Source: Methanobacteriota archaeon
Lineage (GTDB): Archaea > Thermoplasmatota > Poseidoniia > Poseidoniales > Poseidoniaceae
DNA length: 64,000 bases
Reading direction: 5' to 3'
NCBI GenBank assembly: GCA_018659375.1
Contig: JABJMO010000064.1
Span: 1-64,000, forward strand
Shown one piece after another: positions 50,094-60,700 of the stretch; the first letter of the stretch is position 1, and every line of letters begins with the position of its first letter. The position numbers and the translations under genes are program-made. Below the pieces are notes generated by a model that was not told the origin of the DNA, did no database searches, and worked only from the letters and a program-made list of their open reading frames with translations.

Positions 50094-50468
50094 ATGCTTC
50101 AACATATTGCAATTGTATCTCTTGGCGGTGCCATCGGAGCCGCCTTACGTTTCGCCATCGGGCAGTTACTTGATTCTGCAGACTTCCCATGGTCGACATT
50201 TATTGTTAATGTACTCGGTTCTGTATTACTTGGAGCGATTACAGTCTATGCCATAAACCGAGGTTCATCAGAAGAGTTTATGCTATTTTTTAGCACGGGT
50301 TTACTTGGAGCATTTACCACAATGTCAACATTTTCAGTAGAAACTATCAAATTGATTAAAACTGACGAACATTTTACCGCTTTGGCATACATCATGCTAA
50401 CTTTTTCAGTCTGCATAATCGGAGCATTTCTCGGATGGGAAATTGGCGAACGATTGGAAAATATCTAA
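50094..50468 (+). CDS. crcB: Fluoride channel CrcB/Fluc
   Basis: SLGGAIGAALRFAIGQLL, FPWSTFIVNVLGSVLLGAI, FFSTGLLGAFTTMSTFSVE. Confidence 0.9.
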   Translation: MLQHIAIVSLGGAIGAALRFAIGQLLDSADFPWSTFIVNVLGSVLLGAITVYAINRGSSEEFMLFFSTGLLGAFTTMSTFSVETIKLIKTDEHFTALAYIMLTFSVCIIGAFLGWEIGERLENI

Positions 50469-50559
50469 AATCACTACATTAGTTTATTAATGCAGAATCA
50501 TAGGTATATCCGTGTACGGAGCCATGGAAAAGTTTAGTGCACCCTAAAGAGTTGAGACA

Positions 50560-50973
50560 ATGAGTGACCTGATAAATAAGATGAATATCGCCCTAAGTTG
50601 GGAACTAAGAGCCAGTAACATGTATGCGCATTACTCAGCGAACATCAAAGGAATACATAGATTACAGTTGTCTCCGATGTTTAACACAGAAATGACCGAG
50701 TCTATCCAACACGCGGACATAGTAAGAAAGGCAATTGTACAACTTGGTGGGATACCAGTGACAGAAAGAAACTCGCACCCAATAACCCACACTAATGACT
50801 ACTTGGAAATGTTAAATTATTCACTGGAAACCGAAATAAAAGCTGCTGAAGTTTATGAAGAACTAATCGAGTTAATCGAAGACAACGCTGAAGAAGACCT
50901 TCGAGATGCTATCGAACAGATTTATTTGTCGGAATTAAGAAGTGTAGAAGAAATGCGTTTGTTAGTCGGTTGA
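50560..50973 (+). CDS. Ferritin-like di-iron domain protein
   Basis: MNIALSWELRASNMYAHYS...TESIQHADIVRKAIVQLGGIP...LETEIKAAEVYEELIEL. Confidence 0.65.
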   Translation: MSDLINKMNIALSWELRASNMYAHYSANIKGIHRLQLSPMFNTEMTESIQHADIVRKAIVQLGGIPVTERNSHPITHTNDYLEMLNYSLETEIKAAEVYEELIELIEDNAEEDLRDAIEQIYLSELRSVEEMRLLVG

Positions 50974-50974
50974 A

Positions 50975-51658
50975 TCATCCGTGATATCTAACCCTTGAAC
51001 GTACATCATCTAAACGTTTCAAGACTTCTTTTGCAGTCGGCGGTGTACCGCCAGAAAGTTCCGCTAACGGCCCTTGATTACCATCCCACTGTAGATATCC
51101 ATGAATGAAATTCTCAATACCATTGGCAATATTTGGGTGAGATGCCCCAAGTATCTCATCCATTACGTGTAAGTCAATACCAAAACGTTCAACTTCATAT
51201 TCTACAGCCGAGAGGCCAAAATCGATTAGATATGCATTGGCGTTCTTGTCGATTAAAATATTGTTGGTCGACAGGTCACCATGAGTGATTGCCATCCTGT
51301 GCAACATCCTAACTGCCTTTCCAGAATTTTCTAGTGCTGTTTTGATAAAATCAGAATTCGATTTTTCATCTCTTAACACCTCAATTAATGGTTTTCCTTG
51401 CATTTTTTGCATTATTATTCGGCCATTAGCTAAATCAACATCCCATACTGCAGGTACAGGCATCCCAGTACTATGAATCCTGATTAAAATACGAACTTCA
51501 CTAAGCATCCTTCGATAGCCTAAGCGGCGTTCAATATCTGGGTGGCGCCATGCCCTATTACGACGCATCTTCTTGATCGCCGGCCTACCCATCCATGTCC
51601 CAGACCATACTTCAGCCTCAGCTCCCAAGTGCAAGCGCAACTCTGGTTGGAAGACCAT
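50975..51658 (-). CDS. Bud32-type KEOPS atypical kinase
   Basis: GAEAEVWSGTWMGRPAIKKMRRNRAWRHPDIERRLGYRRMLSEVRIL, ITHGDLSTNNILI, LIDFGLSAVE. Confidence 0.88.
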   Translation of the reverse strand: MVFQPELRLHLGAEAEVWSGTWMGRPAIKKMRRNRAWRHPDIERRLGYRRMLSEVRILIRIHSTGMPVPAVWDVDLANGRIIMQKMQGKPLIEVLRDEKSNSDFIKTALENSGKAVRMLHRMAITHGDLSTNNILIDKNANAYLIDFGLSAVEYEVERFGIDLHVMDEILGASHPNIANGIENFIHGYLQWDGNQGPLAELSGGTPPTAKEVLKRLDDVRSRVRYHG

Positions 51659-51778
51659 GGGTCCCGCTCAATGCCCTTACTTATTTATATCACGCACTCA
51701 CAATTGTTGAAAAAGGGATAACTGTTGGGTTACCTGAGTCATATGACGATTACCCTGCCAATGTGCTCCATAGATTTC

Positions 51779-52897
51779 ATGGACACCTCTCTTTCCCCTG
51801 AGGAGCAAGCAATTGCTGAGAGAATTACTGAACTAAGGAAACGACTCGGTTCAGACTTGATGATTTTAGGCCATCACTATCAAAGAGACAGCATAGTTAT
51901 GCACGCTGATTTTATCGGTGATTCGTTTATGTTAAGTCAAAAAGCGGCAGATTCAACTGCCAAATACATTGTATTTTGTGGAGTGCATTTTATGGCAGAA
52001 TCTGCCGACATATTGACAAATGAACAACAACATGTAATTCTCCCAAATTTAAGGGCAGGGTGCTCAATGGCAGACATGGCCACATTAGTTGATGTTGAAG
52101 AGGCATGGGCCGAGATTTTAACTGAAACAAATCTTAGCGATCCTATCGATAGAACTGCTCCTGGCGAGATTCCCACTGATGGAAAATCATATCTTATTCC
52201 AGTAACCTACATGAACAGTAGTGCTGACTTGAAAGATTTCGTTGGACGTCATGGTGGAATAGTTTGCACATCATCCAATGCAACTGGAATACTAAATTGG
52301 GCCTTTGATCGTGCTGGCCCAAACGGAACAGTGTTATTCTTCCCAGATCAACACCTTGGCCGCAACACAGGAATAAAGATGGGAATAAGTGAACAAGTGA
52401 TGCCAACATGGATTCCGAAAATCGGTGCTGATTCGAGTCTTAATGATGCCAAAATAATTCTATGGCACGGCTTTTGTTCAGTGCACAAAAGGTTCACTGT
52501 TGAGCAGGTAGATGAATTCCGTAACAGACACCCAGATGGACTTGTCGTTGTCCATCCTGAATGCCCCAAAGAGACTGTCGAAGTCAGCGATGCAAATGGC
52601 TCTACACAATTTATCAAAAATTATGTTGAACAACAGCCGGCAGGCGCAAAAATAGCTATTGGCACTGAAATAAATATGGTTGCTAGGCTAGCGGATTCTA
52701 ATCCCGATAAAATAATCGAATGCCTCGATGATAAAGTCTGTCCTTGTTCCACAATGTACATGATTCATCCCGCTTACTTAATGGATGTATTAGAACGAAT
52801 TGTTGATGGAGAAGTACCAAATCAAATTAGTGTATCCAAATCTGTTGAAGAAGGATCTTTACTAGCGCTTGAAAGAATGCTAAGTATCAAGAAATAA
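51779..52897 (+). CDS. nadA: Quinolinate synthase NadA
   Basis: LMILGHHYQRDSIVMHADFIGDSFMLSQKA, FCGVHFMAESADIL, LRAGCSMADMA, VHPECP, CPCSTMYMIHPAYL. Confidence 0.88.
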   Translation: MDTSLSPEEQAIAERITELRKRLGSDLMILGHHYQRDSIVMHADFIGDSFMLSQKAADSTAKYIVFCGVHFMAESADILTNEQQHVILPNLRAGCSMADMATLVDVEEAWAEILTETNLSDPIDRTAPGEIPTDGKSYLIPVTYMNSSADLKDFVGRHGGIVCTSSNATGILNWAFDRAGPNGTVLFFPDQHLGRNTGIKMGISEQVMPTWIPKIGADSSLNDAKIILWHGFCSVHKRFTVEQVDEFRNRHPDGLVVVHPECPKETVEVSDANGSTQFIKNYVEQQPAGAKIAIGTEINMVARLADSNPDKIIECLDDKVCPCSTMYMIHPAYLMDVLERIVDGEVPNQISVSKSVEEGSLLALERMLSIKK

Positions 52898-52898
52898 T

Positions 52899-54977
52899 CT
52901 ATTCCTCTTCTGATTGGAATTTACTATTTTTTATTTCTGTTTGCCTTTGATTTATGTAAGCAAATACGAGTATGATGCCAATTACTGAACCTGATTGTAA
53001 GATTATATTCGAATATGACTTTAACTCAGGCTCCCAAGTATGAACTTGAATTATTACCCCGTCATTGGACTCTTCAAAGTATACCAAATGGTCTTCCAAA
53101 ACTATTGGGCCCCACTGATCCACCTCATCTGCAGTAAGTACATGGGTAAAATTATCAGCAATTTCCATGTAGAATATTTCTCCATCAAAGTATTCTTCAA
53201 TCGGACTTGATGGATTTAGATGATCTTTCATCGCCCACGCAACGATACCGTCCCGGATTGATGGGTCATATGACGAATATTTACCATCACCAAGCAGACG
53301 ATAATCGGTAGACTCTCTATCAACTAAGACAATTCTATCTACTGATGAAACATTGACACTTACCAGTAAGTGAGATTTGTCGAATACGATGTTGGTAATT
53401 GTGGCATTCTGGAGATCAACTGGTGTATCCCAATCGGCTAAAACTTGCTCAACCTCTTCATCTGCTGAAGCATTTATTTGATAGGATAAGGCGCCAGACA
53501 ACTCAAGATTACTCATGAATACCTTGTCCGGGTGGTTTTCTGAAAGGTAAGCAAAATCATTGCCTTGGCAATTTACGTAAGAGATATTGTTGACATCTAT
53601 TGAAAGATCGATTGACTCTCCACCGAGGTTCTCTGCAGACAATGCACCGTCTTCTAAGGTGAGTAGCACATAATATTCACCTAAGTCACACATCTCTATT
53701 TGTTCAATGCCATTAATTGACTTTTGATAGAATATTTCCTCTGGCGAAGTCACATCAATTACATACAGATCTGTGGCATTAGCCATTACTAATTTGTCAC
53801 CTGAAATATGGTATATCGAATTAACCGATAAGTCAGGTTGAATTACTTCTATGCCATCTTTATCGAGTTCTGATAAATCATATAATTTTAGAACGGCACC
53901 AAATTCAGAGGTATTGTCTAATGTCGCTAGCCATCCATCTGCGCCACTAGCTCCTTCTGGAGCCTCAACACCTTTGGCTGAAAGTGACTGATGTGTCAAG
54001 TCCCAGGTGATAACAGAAGCCACAATTACTACCAAAATAACAGCCATAATACCTGTCTCTCTGGAAGTGGGCTTTAGAAAGGATTTAGCCGATTTAGCAA
54101 CCTTTTGTGAAACTATTTTGTATGCTTTTTTAGGATTGGTAAGAACAGTGACAAGGCGAGAATTAATTGTTCTCTCATCCAATATGCTCCATATCGGCTT
54201 TGAGGTTTTATCGGCAAGATTAACCGCAATTGAGGCAATTATCATTCCCCCAGCAATATCCAAAATCCAGTGTATTCCCAAATAAATAATGGTAAAGGCA
54301 GTCAACATAACATAAGAAAATACAATCTTACGATATAATTCCCATCTGTTATCATGGTCAAAGCGCTTCATACATAGCCAAACGGCGTATGGAATACCGA
54401 TGTGTAACGACGGCATGCAGTTGGTAAATGGGTCTATTCTCCTAAACCAATCGGCTATTTCTGGATTCAATGAGTAGGCTAAAGTCTTCATTTCGGGAAT
54501 ATAAGAACCGGTTACCCGGACATTGAAGAACAAGTAAAATGGGATGGCTAGGATGTAGACCCAGGCAATGGTTAGAGTAATTCTATCAGCCATCCAACGG
54601 TCATCAAAGTAAGCGAAGTAGAATACTGAAACATAACAAATGAACATGAATCCTGCAACGTAAAAATGAGTCAACGTTATTGTAAGCCATTCGGCTTCAA
54701 AATATTGCTGAACATGTAAAACTAGATTACCTTCAATGGCATATATCCATGGCGTCATATCTAGTCCTGTTGAAGCCATCAAGATTCTATCAATTTCATC
54801 TAATGCATCCTTGGCGTTATAGATAGCGAATAGAATTAAGATATGAATCCAATATCTTCGAAAGAAGTCAACAAATGTGGTTAGTTTTAATTCCATCCAT
54901 TTGGGTTTAAACACTGGTAGTAATAGCACACCTAGAGCTAACGCAGTAATCATCCATGTGAGGTAAACTCCCTGCAT
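52899..54977 (-). CDS. PAP2/Aur1-like membrane phosphatase or transferase with large C-terminal extracellular domain
   Basis: PAP2 motifs NCMPSLHIGIP and YLGIHWILDIAGG; ~330-aa secreted repeat-rich C-terminal region and final TM (SGSVIGIILVFAYI). Confidence 0.7.
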   Translation of the reverse strand: MQGVYLTWMITALALGVLLLPVFKPKWMELKLTTFVDFFRRYWIHILILFAIYNAKDALDEIDRILMASTGLDMTPWIYAIEGNLVLHVQQYFEAEWLTITLTHFYVAGFMFICYVSVFYFAYFDDRWMADRITLTIAWVYILAIPFYLFFNVRVTGSYIPEMKTLAYSLNPEIADWFRRIDPFTNCMPSLHIGIPYAVWLCMKRFDHDNRWELYRKIVFSYVMLTAFTIIYLGIHWILDIAGGMIIASIAVNLADKTSKPIWSILDERTINSRLVTVLTNPKKAYKIVSQKVAKSAKSFLKPTSRETGIMAVILVVIVASVITWDLTHQSLSAKGVEAPEGASGADGWLATLDNTSEFGAVLKLYDLSELDKDGIEVIQPDLSVNSIYHISGDKLVMANATDLYVIDVTSPEEIFYQKSINGIEQIEMCDLGEYYVLLTLEDGALSAENLGGESIDLSIDVNNISYVNCQGNDFAYLSENHPDKVFMSNLELSGALSYQINASADEEVEQVLADWDTPVDLQNATITNIVFDKSHLLVSVNVSSVDRIVLVDRESTDYRLLGDGKYSSYDPSIRDGIVAWAMKDHLNPSSPIEEYFDGEIFYMEIADNFTHVLTADEVDQWGPIVLEDHLVYFEESNDGVIIQVHTWEPELKSYSNIILQSGSVIGIILVFAYINQRQTEIKNSKFQSEEE

Positions 54978-55060
54978 AGTAGGTTCCTTCCAATTTACCG
55001 GTCGCCCAACTATACATCAAACCCTCGCCGTTTTATGGCCGGTTTAGTCATTTAGTGGCT

Positions 55061-55411
55061 TTACCATGCTCCGTGCACATAGGATTTGCCGTTATCTGGA
55101 TCTTGATTATTAGCCAATGCCCATATTCGCTCAAAGCGATAAATACCACTTGAGCATCCGTTTTTCCATTCAAAACCTAAGGCGTATTTCCCCACCGGGC
55201 GCACCTGAGGTTTCTCTGGTGCAAAGGCTTCTACTTGCCTTCTGAGTGTTTTGCTATTGGCATCATCATTACGCAGTGGTGCACATTTTGCGCAAGGACA
55301 AGAGTGTCTCAAATCATCATAAGTTACCGTAAATTCGCCACCATCAAAGTAAGTCAATTTCATATCAGTATCACGTCTTTCAAGCCGTGTTAAATTTGGA
55401 ACATCTGGCAT
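55061..55411 (-). CDS. DUF971 protein
   Basis: FDGGEFTVTYDDLRHSCPCAKCAPLR...VGKYALGFEWKNGCSSGIYRFERI. Confidence 0.75.
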   Translation of the reverse strand: MPDVPNLTRLERRDTDMKLTYFDGGEFTVTYDDLRHSCPCAKCAPLRNDDANSKTLRRQVEAFAPEKPQVRPVGKYALGFEWKNGCSSGIYRFERIWALANNQDPDNGKSYVHGAW

Positions 55412-55420
55412 TATCCCACC

Positions 55421-56428
55421 TCAGATAATTTCCAGTCCTTGACTTTTTGATGACCCGATTTGAGATTTTATCGCTTCCACTACCTTGGCAAACGCAATTG
55501 CTGAAGCCCCTTCAGGTTCGCTAACAATGCGATGCACTCCATCATCTCCACCTCTAACGAAACCTGGATCAAAAGGTAATGCACCCAAAAATGGTACGCC
55601 AAACTCTTCAGCGGTTGATTTCCCGCCGCCCTGTTTGAAGATATCCAATGTCACATTGAAATTACCATCTGAGTCAGCTGTAGTTTTGTGCTTTTTACCA
55701 CCTGGGCCAGCTATTTCAATATCATTACCGGGCGACGTTTTTCCAGATATAGTGTAGCCACTCATGTTCTCAACAACACCCAAAACTGGAACTTTCAATG
55801 ATTCAGAGAAGGTAATCGATTTACGACTATCTAGTAGTGCGACATCTTGAGGTGTTGTGACAATAACCATACCGTCAATATCAGGTAATGATTGCGCTAC
55901 TGTAAGTGGTTCATCAGAGGTACCAGGGGGAAAATCGATGACTAGATAGTCTAGTTCACCCCACTCAACATCACCAATAAATTGGTTAATAGCACCCAGT
56001 TTTATCGGCCCTCGCCAAACTACAGGTGTGTCTTCATCTTCTAGTAAGAAAGCCATCGATATGACCTTAACTCCAAGGTGGCCTTGAGCCGGATGTATTC
56101 TGCCTTGTTCAACATGCAATCTCTTGCGGTCAAGTCCCATCATCTTTGGTACATTCGGGCCCGTGATGTCAATATCTAATATGCCCACAGAGTGCCCTTC
56201 TTGCGCTAGTGAAAGTGCTAAGCCTGTTGCAACAGTTGATTTACCGACGCCGCCTTTCCCAGATAAAACCATCACTTTGTGTTTGATTTTTCTGCCAATT
56301 TCTTGCATTGACATTTTACGCTTCATGTTAGCATAAGCACTTTCCATTTGCTTCTGTTGTTGCGGTGAAGCATCGTCTGATGGTGCAGCAGGGTTTGGGT
56401 TGTGTGTAGATACCGGTGAATCGGCCAT
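55421..56428 (-). CDS. Mrp/NBP35/ApbC-family P-loop ATPase lacking cysteines
   Basis: VLSGKGGVGKSTVATGLAL, DIDITGPNVPKMMG, YLVIDFPPGTSDEPLT, VENMSGY; no Cys anywhere in the translation. Confidence 0.88.
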   Translation of the reverse strand: MADSPVSTHNPNPAAPSDDASPQQQKQMESAYANMKRKMSMQEIGRKIKHKVMVLSGKGGVGKSTVATGLALSLAQEGHSVGILDIDITGPNVPKMMGLDRKRLHVEQGRIHPAQGHLGVKVISMAFLLEDEDTPVVWRGPIKLGAINQFIGDVEWGELDYLVIDFPPGTSDEPLTVAQSLPDIDGMVIVTTPQDVALLDSRKSITFSESLKVPVLGVVENMSGYTISGKTSPGNDIEIAGPGGKKHKTTADSDGNFNVTLDIFKQGGGKSTAEEFGVPFLGALPFDPGFVRGGDDGVHRIVSEPEGASAIAFAKVVEAIKSQIGSSKSQGLEII

Positions 56429-56448
56429 GGTATTAACAAATAATAGTC

Positions 56449-56856
56449 CTACTTCAACCCATAGGTACGGTCAAAGAAAATTTTCTTTATGGTGTAATGA
56501 ATAATTAGAGTTATCACCGGAAATAGTACCATGCTTATCGAAGTTGACATCCCGCCGTATGCCCAACCTAAACCAATGGACAGGGGGCAAGAAACAATCA
56601 TTCCAATATAGTAAACAGAGGAATATCGTACCTTTGATTTCTCGAGATAAACTAGACATAATCCACAAAAAAATACCATCGCACTAAGAGTGAGGGCGAC
56701 AAGGCGAAATAAAATTTCTAGGTCAGCCGCTGCAAAAATGATGTGTAGAACAAAAAGCAGGGCAAAAATCACACCATAGATGAAAATACTTTGCAAGTCT
56801 CGCCAAGTATTGCTCATATGCAATTCTAGATTATTCATCCTTGTTAACTGTGGCAT
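56449..56856 (-). CDS. Hypothetical integral membrane protein
   Basis: Four hydrophobic segments; longer ORF start (56973) would overlap the divergent gene, so start set at MPQLTRMNN. Confidence 0.5.
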   Translation of the reverse strand: MPQLTRMNNLELHMSNTWRDLQSIFIYGVIFALLFVLHIIFAAADLEILFRLVALTLSAMVFFCGLCLVYLEKSKVRYSSVYYIGMIVSCPLSIGLGWAYGGMSTSISMVLFPVITLIIHYTIKKIFFDRTYGLK

Positions 56857-56903
56857 TATTCTACTTAGAAATAAATTAAATATCATCAAGTTGACAACAA
56901 CAC

Positions 56904-57260
56904 ATGCGTATCTTATTTGTTTGCGTTGGGAATTCTTGCCGCTCTCAAATGGCTGAAGGCATTGCAATATCACTTGGACATAAAGCAGAGTCTGCAGGGA
57001 CCAACCCTGCTAAAGCTGTATCTAAGCATGCCATAACAGTCTTACAAAACCGAGGTATTGATACCACAAAGCTAAACCCAAAAAGTCTAGATAATTTTAA
57101 TGTTGATGAATTTGACAAAGTAATTTCTATGGGATGTGGAGTCCATTGCCCTATGATTAAGATTGATGAGGATTGGGAATTGGAAGATCCTATTGGACAA
57201 CAATTTGAGGTTTTTGAGCAAACTGCAAATGAAATTGAAAGAAAAATTAGACTATTGTAA
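56904..57260 (+). CDS. Low-MW protein tyrosine phosphatase/arsenate reductase-like
   Basis: RILFVCVGNSCRSQMAEGIA P-loop; ISMGCGVHCPMI; WELEDPIGQ. Confidence 0.88.
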   Translation: MRILFVCVGNSCRSQMAEGIAISLGHKAESAGTNPAKAVSKHAITVLQNRGIDTTKLNPKSLDNFNVDEFDKVISMGCGVHCPMIKIDEDWELEDPIGQQFEVFEQTANEIERKIRLL

Positions 57261-57263
57261 TAG

Positions 57264-57587
57264 TTATTCTTCTTCTTGGGCAGGAACATCGCCATGTCCA
57301 TCTAACTCAATTCTAAGAACGCTAACAGTTCTATCTCGACCTTCGTCTGTAGGAATGACTTCGCTTTCACAAGTTAATTCTCCGATAACAACTTTTTCTG
57401 GCAGCCCCTGAGCGATGATTCCATTGCGTCTTCGACAAATTTCTGCAACATCGACTGCTCGACCAATCGTTGCGCCTCTGGCAACCAGTTCCAAGTTGCG
57501 ATCTCCTGATTCCATTGCCATAACAACTGCTCTTACGTACGCGTGTAATGGCTTTTTTCCGATGAAAATAGTTCGTCTCTCTGTCAT
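57264..57587 (-). CDS. Alba family nucleic-acid-binding chromatin protein
   Basis: TIFIGKKPLHAYVRAVVMAMESGDRNLELVARGATIGRAVDVAEICRRR. Confidence 0.88.
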   Translation of the reverse strand: MTERRTIFIGKKPLHAYVRAVVMAMESGDRNLELVARGATIGRAVDVAEICRRRNGIIAQGLPEKVVIGELTCESEVIPTDEGRDRTVSVLRIELDGHGDVPAQEEE

Positions 57588-57660
57588 GTTCAACCCTATC
57601 CTTCTATACACGTTCAACGGTTAAATGTTACTTTTGCTGAGTTGGTTAAAAAAAAATGGT

Positions 57661-57731
57661 GCGAGCGCCGGGACTCGAACCCGGGTTCAAGCGTTGGCAA
57701 CGCTCGGTGATAACCACTACACTACGCTCGC
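57661..57731 (-). tRNA. tRNA-Gly (anticodon GCC)
   Basis: GCGAGCG...CGCTCGC acceptor stem, anticodon arm GAGCG-TTGCCAA-CGCTT, T-arm CCCGGGTTCGAGTCCCGG. Confidence 0.93.
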
Positions 57732-57783
57732 AGAGGTAATCCTCCGACCAAACAGAGGTATAAACCGTTATCGGAAAGCAGTA

Positions 57784-60700
57784 TTATTCAAATCCAAATC
57801 TATCATTGATGTAATCCTTGTCTTTACCTCTTCTCATCAAGACAAAAACAGCAATTCCTGCGACCAGTGTGAAAGCGATCAATATGCCAACTAAGACTGA
57901 CACGGATAATTGCTCACTATCAAGACTAGGGATTATTCCTGATTCTTCTTCAACTGTTACCGAGATAGGCATCACTACAGTTGCTACATCAAAATTATCG
58001 ATTGCTTGGACTAATATGTCATGAGTACCAATCGGTGTGCTGGTTCTTAATGAAATCTGGACTGTGAATATCCCATCATTGGGAATCCTATCGCCATTAA
58101 TACCATTATCATTCATCTGTACCCAGTTATTTTGTTGTTCAATTGGTGAAAAGACCCCAAGGTTTGCTCTAGCATTGGAAATGCCGTCTTGGTCCGTGAT
58201 TTGAAGTTCAAATATTTCGGTAGTGGAGGAATCAGGGCGAGAATATTTGACGGTCCCCAAAGATATGATTTCAGGCGCAGAATTCTCAACGAATATTTCG
58301 ATTGGAATTTTCTCATCATCTGGAATGAAATGAGGCCCATACTGACTCTCTGAGTCTCGATCTCCATTCAACCATGTTGACGAAATACCTACCTTGCCTA
58401 AATTATCAATAGTAATAATTTTCAAAGACTGTATTCCGGGTGACATACCGTTTGGAATTACCATCATAGCACTCCAAACTTGCCCGGTATAATTCATGGA
58501 TATCATTTCACCACCATAGTCACGCACGTCGATATCTACGCTTGCAACCCCATGACCATCATAAGCCATCAGATTAACCACCATACTGGTGCCTCGAGGT
58601 CCTTGGTTCGGTAAAATTTCAACTGAAGTTAGCCTTGGTGCTTGATTTATGACTGCAATATCTTTACTAAAGATGGTCGTTACATCAAAAGAATCTTCTG
58701 CCGATATAGTGATTGAGATATTTCCTACTTGAAGCCCCGGCACTATTATCCTGGTAGTATATTTATCATCACCAATTGCCGTATCACCATCTAATCCACG
58801 GTCATTCATTACCACAATGCCTCCTCCAATTGGAGTAAGGTCAACGGTAACCTGCTCAAGATTCCAGTCAATATCTGAAACATCAGCAACTAAAGTTGCT
58901 ACACTTCCGCCTTCCGATATTACTAGACCTTCAAACAAATAGAGGTCAGAAATTACCGGTGCCGAATTTTCTTCTGCAGTAACAACTGCTGGAGATAACA
59001 CTCTAGTGAGTAATTGTGACTCGGTGAAGTTAGCGATGTTATCATCCTCGCCAAATGGAATTTCTAACACTCTGGTAACGCTTGAAATCAAACCTTTCAA
59101 TGGACCTTCATCAATGATTGAACCAAAAGCCGTCCCTGTTTCTTCACCATTATACTCACCGGTCCATGAAACAACATGGAAATTATGCCCATCTCTAGGG
59201 TCGTTAGCATTACTGCCTGCTGTAACGGTTAAGAATAAACCCTCTTGACCTGCCAATCTTAGTTCATCACCGGTAATCATCGGTATCGGCATCAAGCCGG
59301 TTTCCCTGCTCACTGTGAGATTGCCAAGAGCCTCTTCTAGTTCAGGAGCTTCTGCCTCTTGTTGAATCGGGCTTCGCTCAGGATACTCTTCACCACTTGA
59401 TGAATCAGCACCTGTCTCTTCCCAAACAAACCGGACTGTACGGTTATCCCAGTCTGAATATATCACTTGGTAATCCCACGTTTGATTATGAGTAGCACCG
59501 ATACCAGCCCCGTCGAAGAAATTTCCACCATTAATCCCTGTCAGATTAAACCAAGATTCCTCATGAATTACATTCACTGGAAACTTAGTGCCAGTTGCGT
59601 TTGCTTGGGTTCCAGTTAACTCAATACCTCTTACGACACCAAATGTCCCTTGTACGTCCCCGGTGATGTCACCGTCGATGTGTATATCATCAGTGATGGT
59701 AATTCCTTGTTCTGTTAGAGTATGAAAATCGTAAATGGTTCCATTAATGATGATTGAGGATTCATTATCACTTTCTGCAAAACCAAAGGTACCTGAACCT
59801 ACTAATTCTTCAGATTGATAGGTTCTAACTCCATCAATCCATTGTTCCCCTGAACTAAATGTTTCTATATCGATGTCTAAGCGCGCCCCGTCATCGATTA
59901 CCACCATTTCAGCAATTGCTTCAAACCTTTGATCGTACAGTTTACGAACCCCATTTTCATCCCAGGTTTCAAGGTAAAATACCCCAATATCACCATCAAT
60001 ATTCGTTGAAGAGTCCTCACCTTCATCAGATGATATATTCAATTCTCCATTGGCGTCAATTTTTAATCGCTCAGAAACGACTTCATTAATCAAAGAACGA
60101 TTTAATTCCGCATTAACCACATCGACAAGAATTGTGGTGGTAATATTATCTTCATTAGTAATCGAAAGCAGTTGCCCACTACCAATCGCTTCAAAGATTT
60201 GCGCATTCAAGATACCGCTTTCAATCGTCTCATTTTTCCAGATTGAATTGAGTACTAATGAAAGGTTGGTACTATCATTGCCAGTTGATTCTAAAAATGA
60301 TATATTACCTTCTCCCAGTTCCCAAGAATTTACTAAATCACCCGTCCGTTCTTGCCAACCCTGCCCAGCGAAGTCTAGGTAAAATCCCTGTTCGCCTTGG
60401 TCATTGAGATAGGATTGGTCAAGCATCCAGGTTGTCTGCAACATTATTTCATGGTCGTCCATTGGTTGATTCCAAGTCCCAACCTCAAACTGTCTTGTTG
60501 TAACTAGAGGTTCGATAAGTTCTTGACCGTCATAATCGGTAATCGACACAGATATTAAAATTGAATCTGACCATTCCAGCGAGGTATTTAATTGCAAATC
60601 TAGGATTCTGAAATTATCAATTATGTCCCATGATTGAAATGTCTCTACTTCAAGTGAAACTCCTTGCCTTTCGTGGTTTACTGTTAGATCAACTTGATAT

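Noticed and set aside
57625-57894. 89-aa ORF on the plus strand
   Set aside because: It reads through the reverse complement of tRNA-Gly and the 3' end of the surface protein; spurious.
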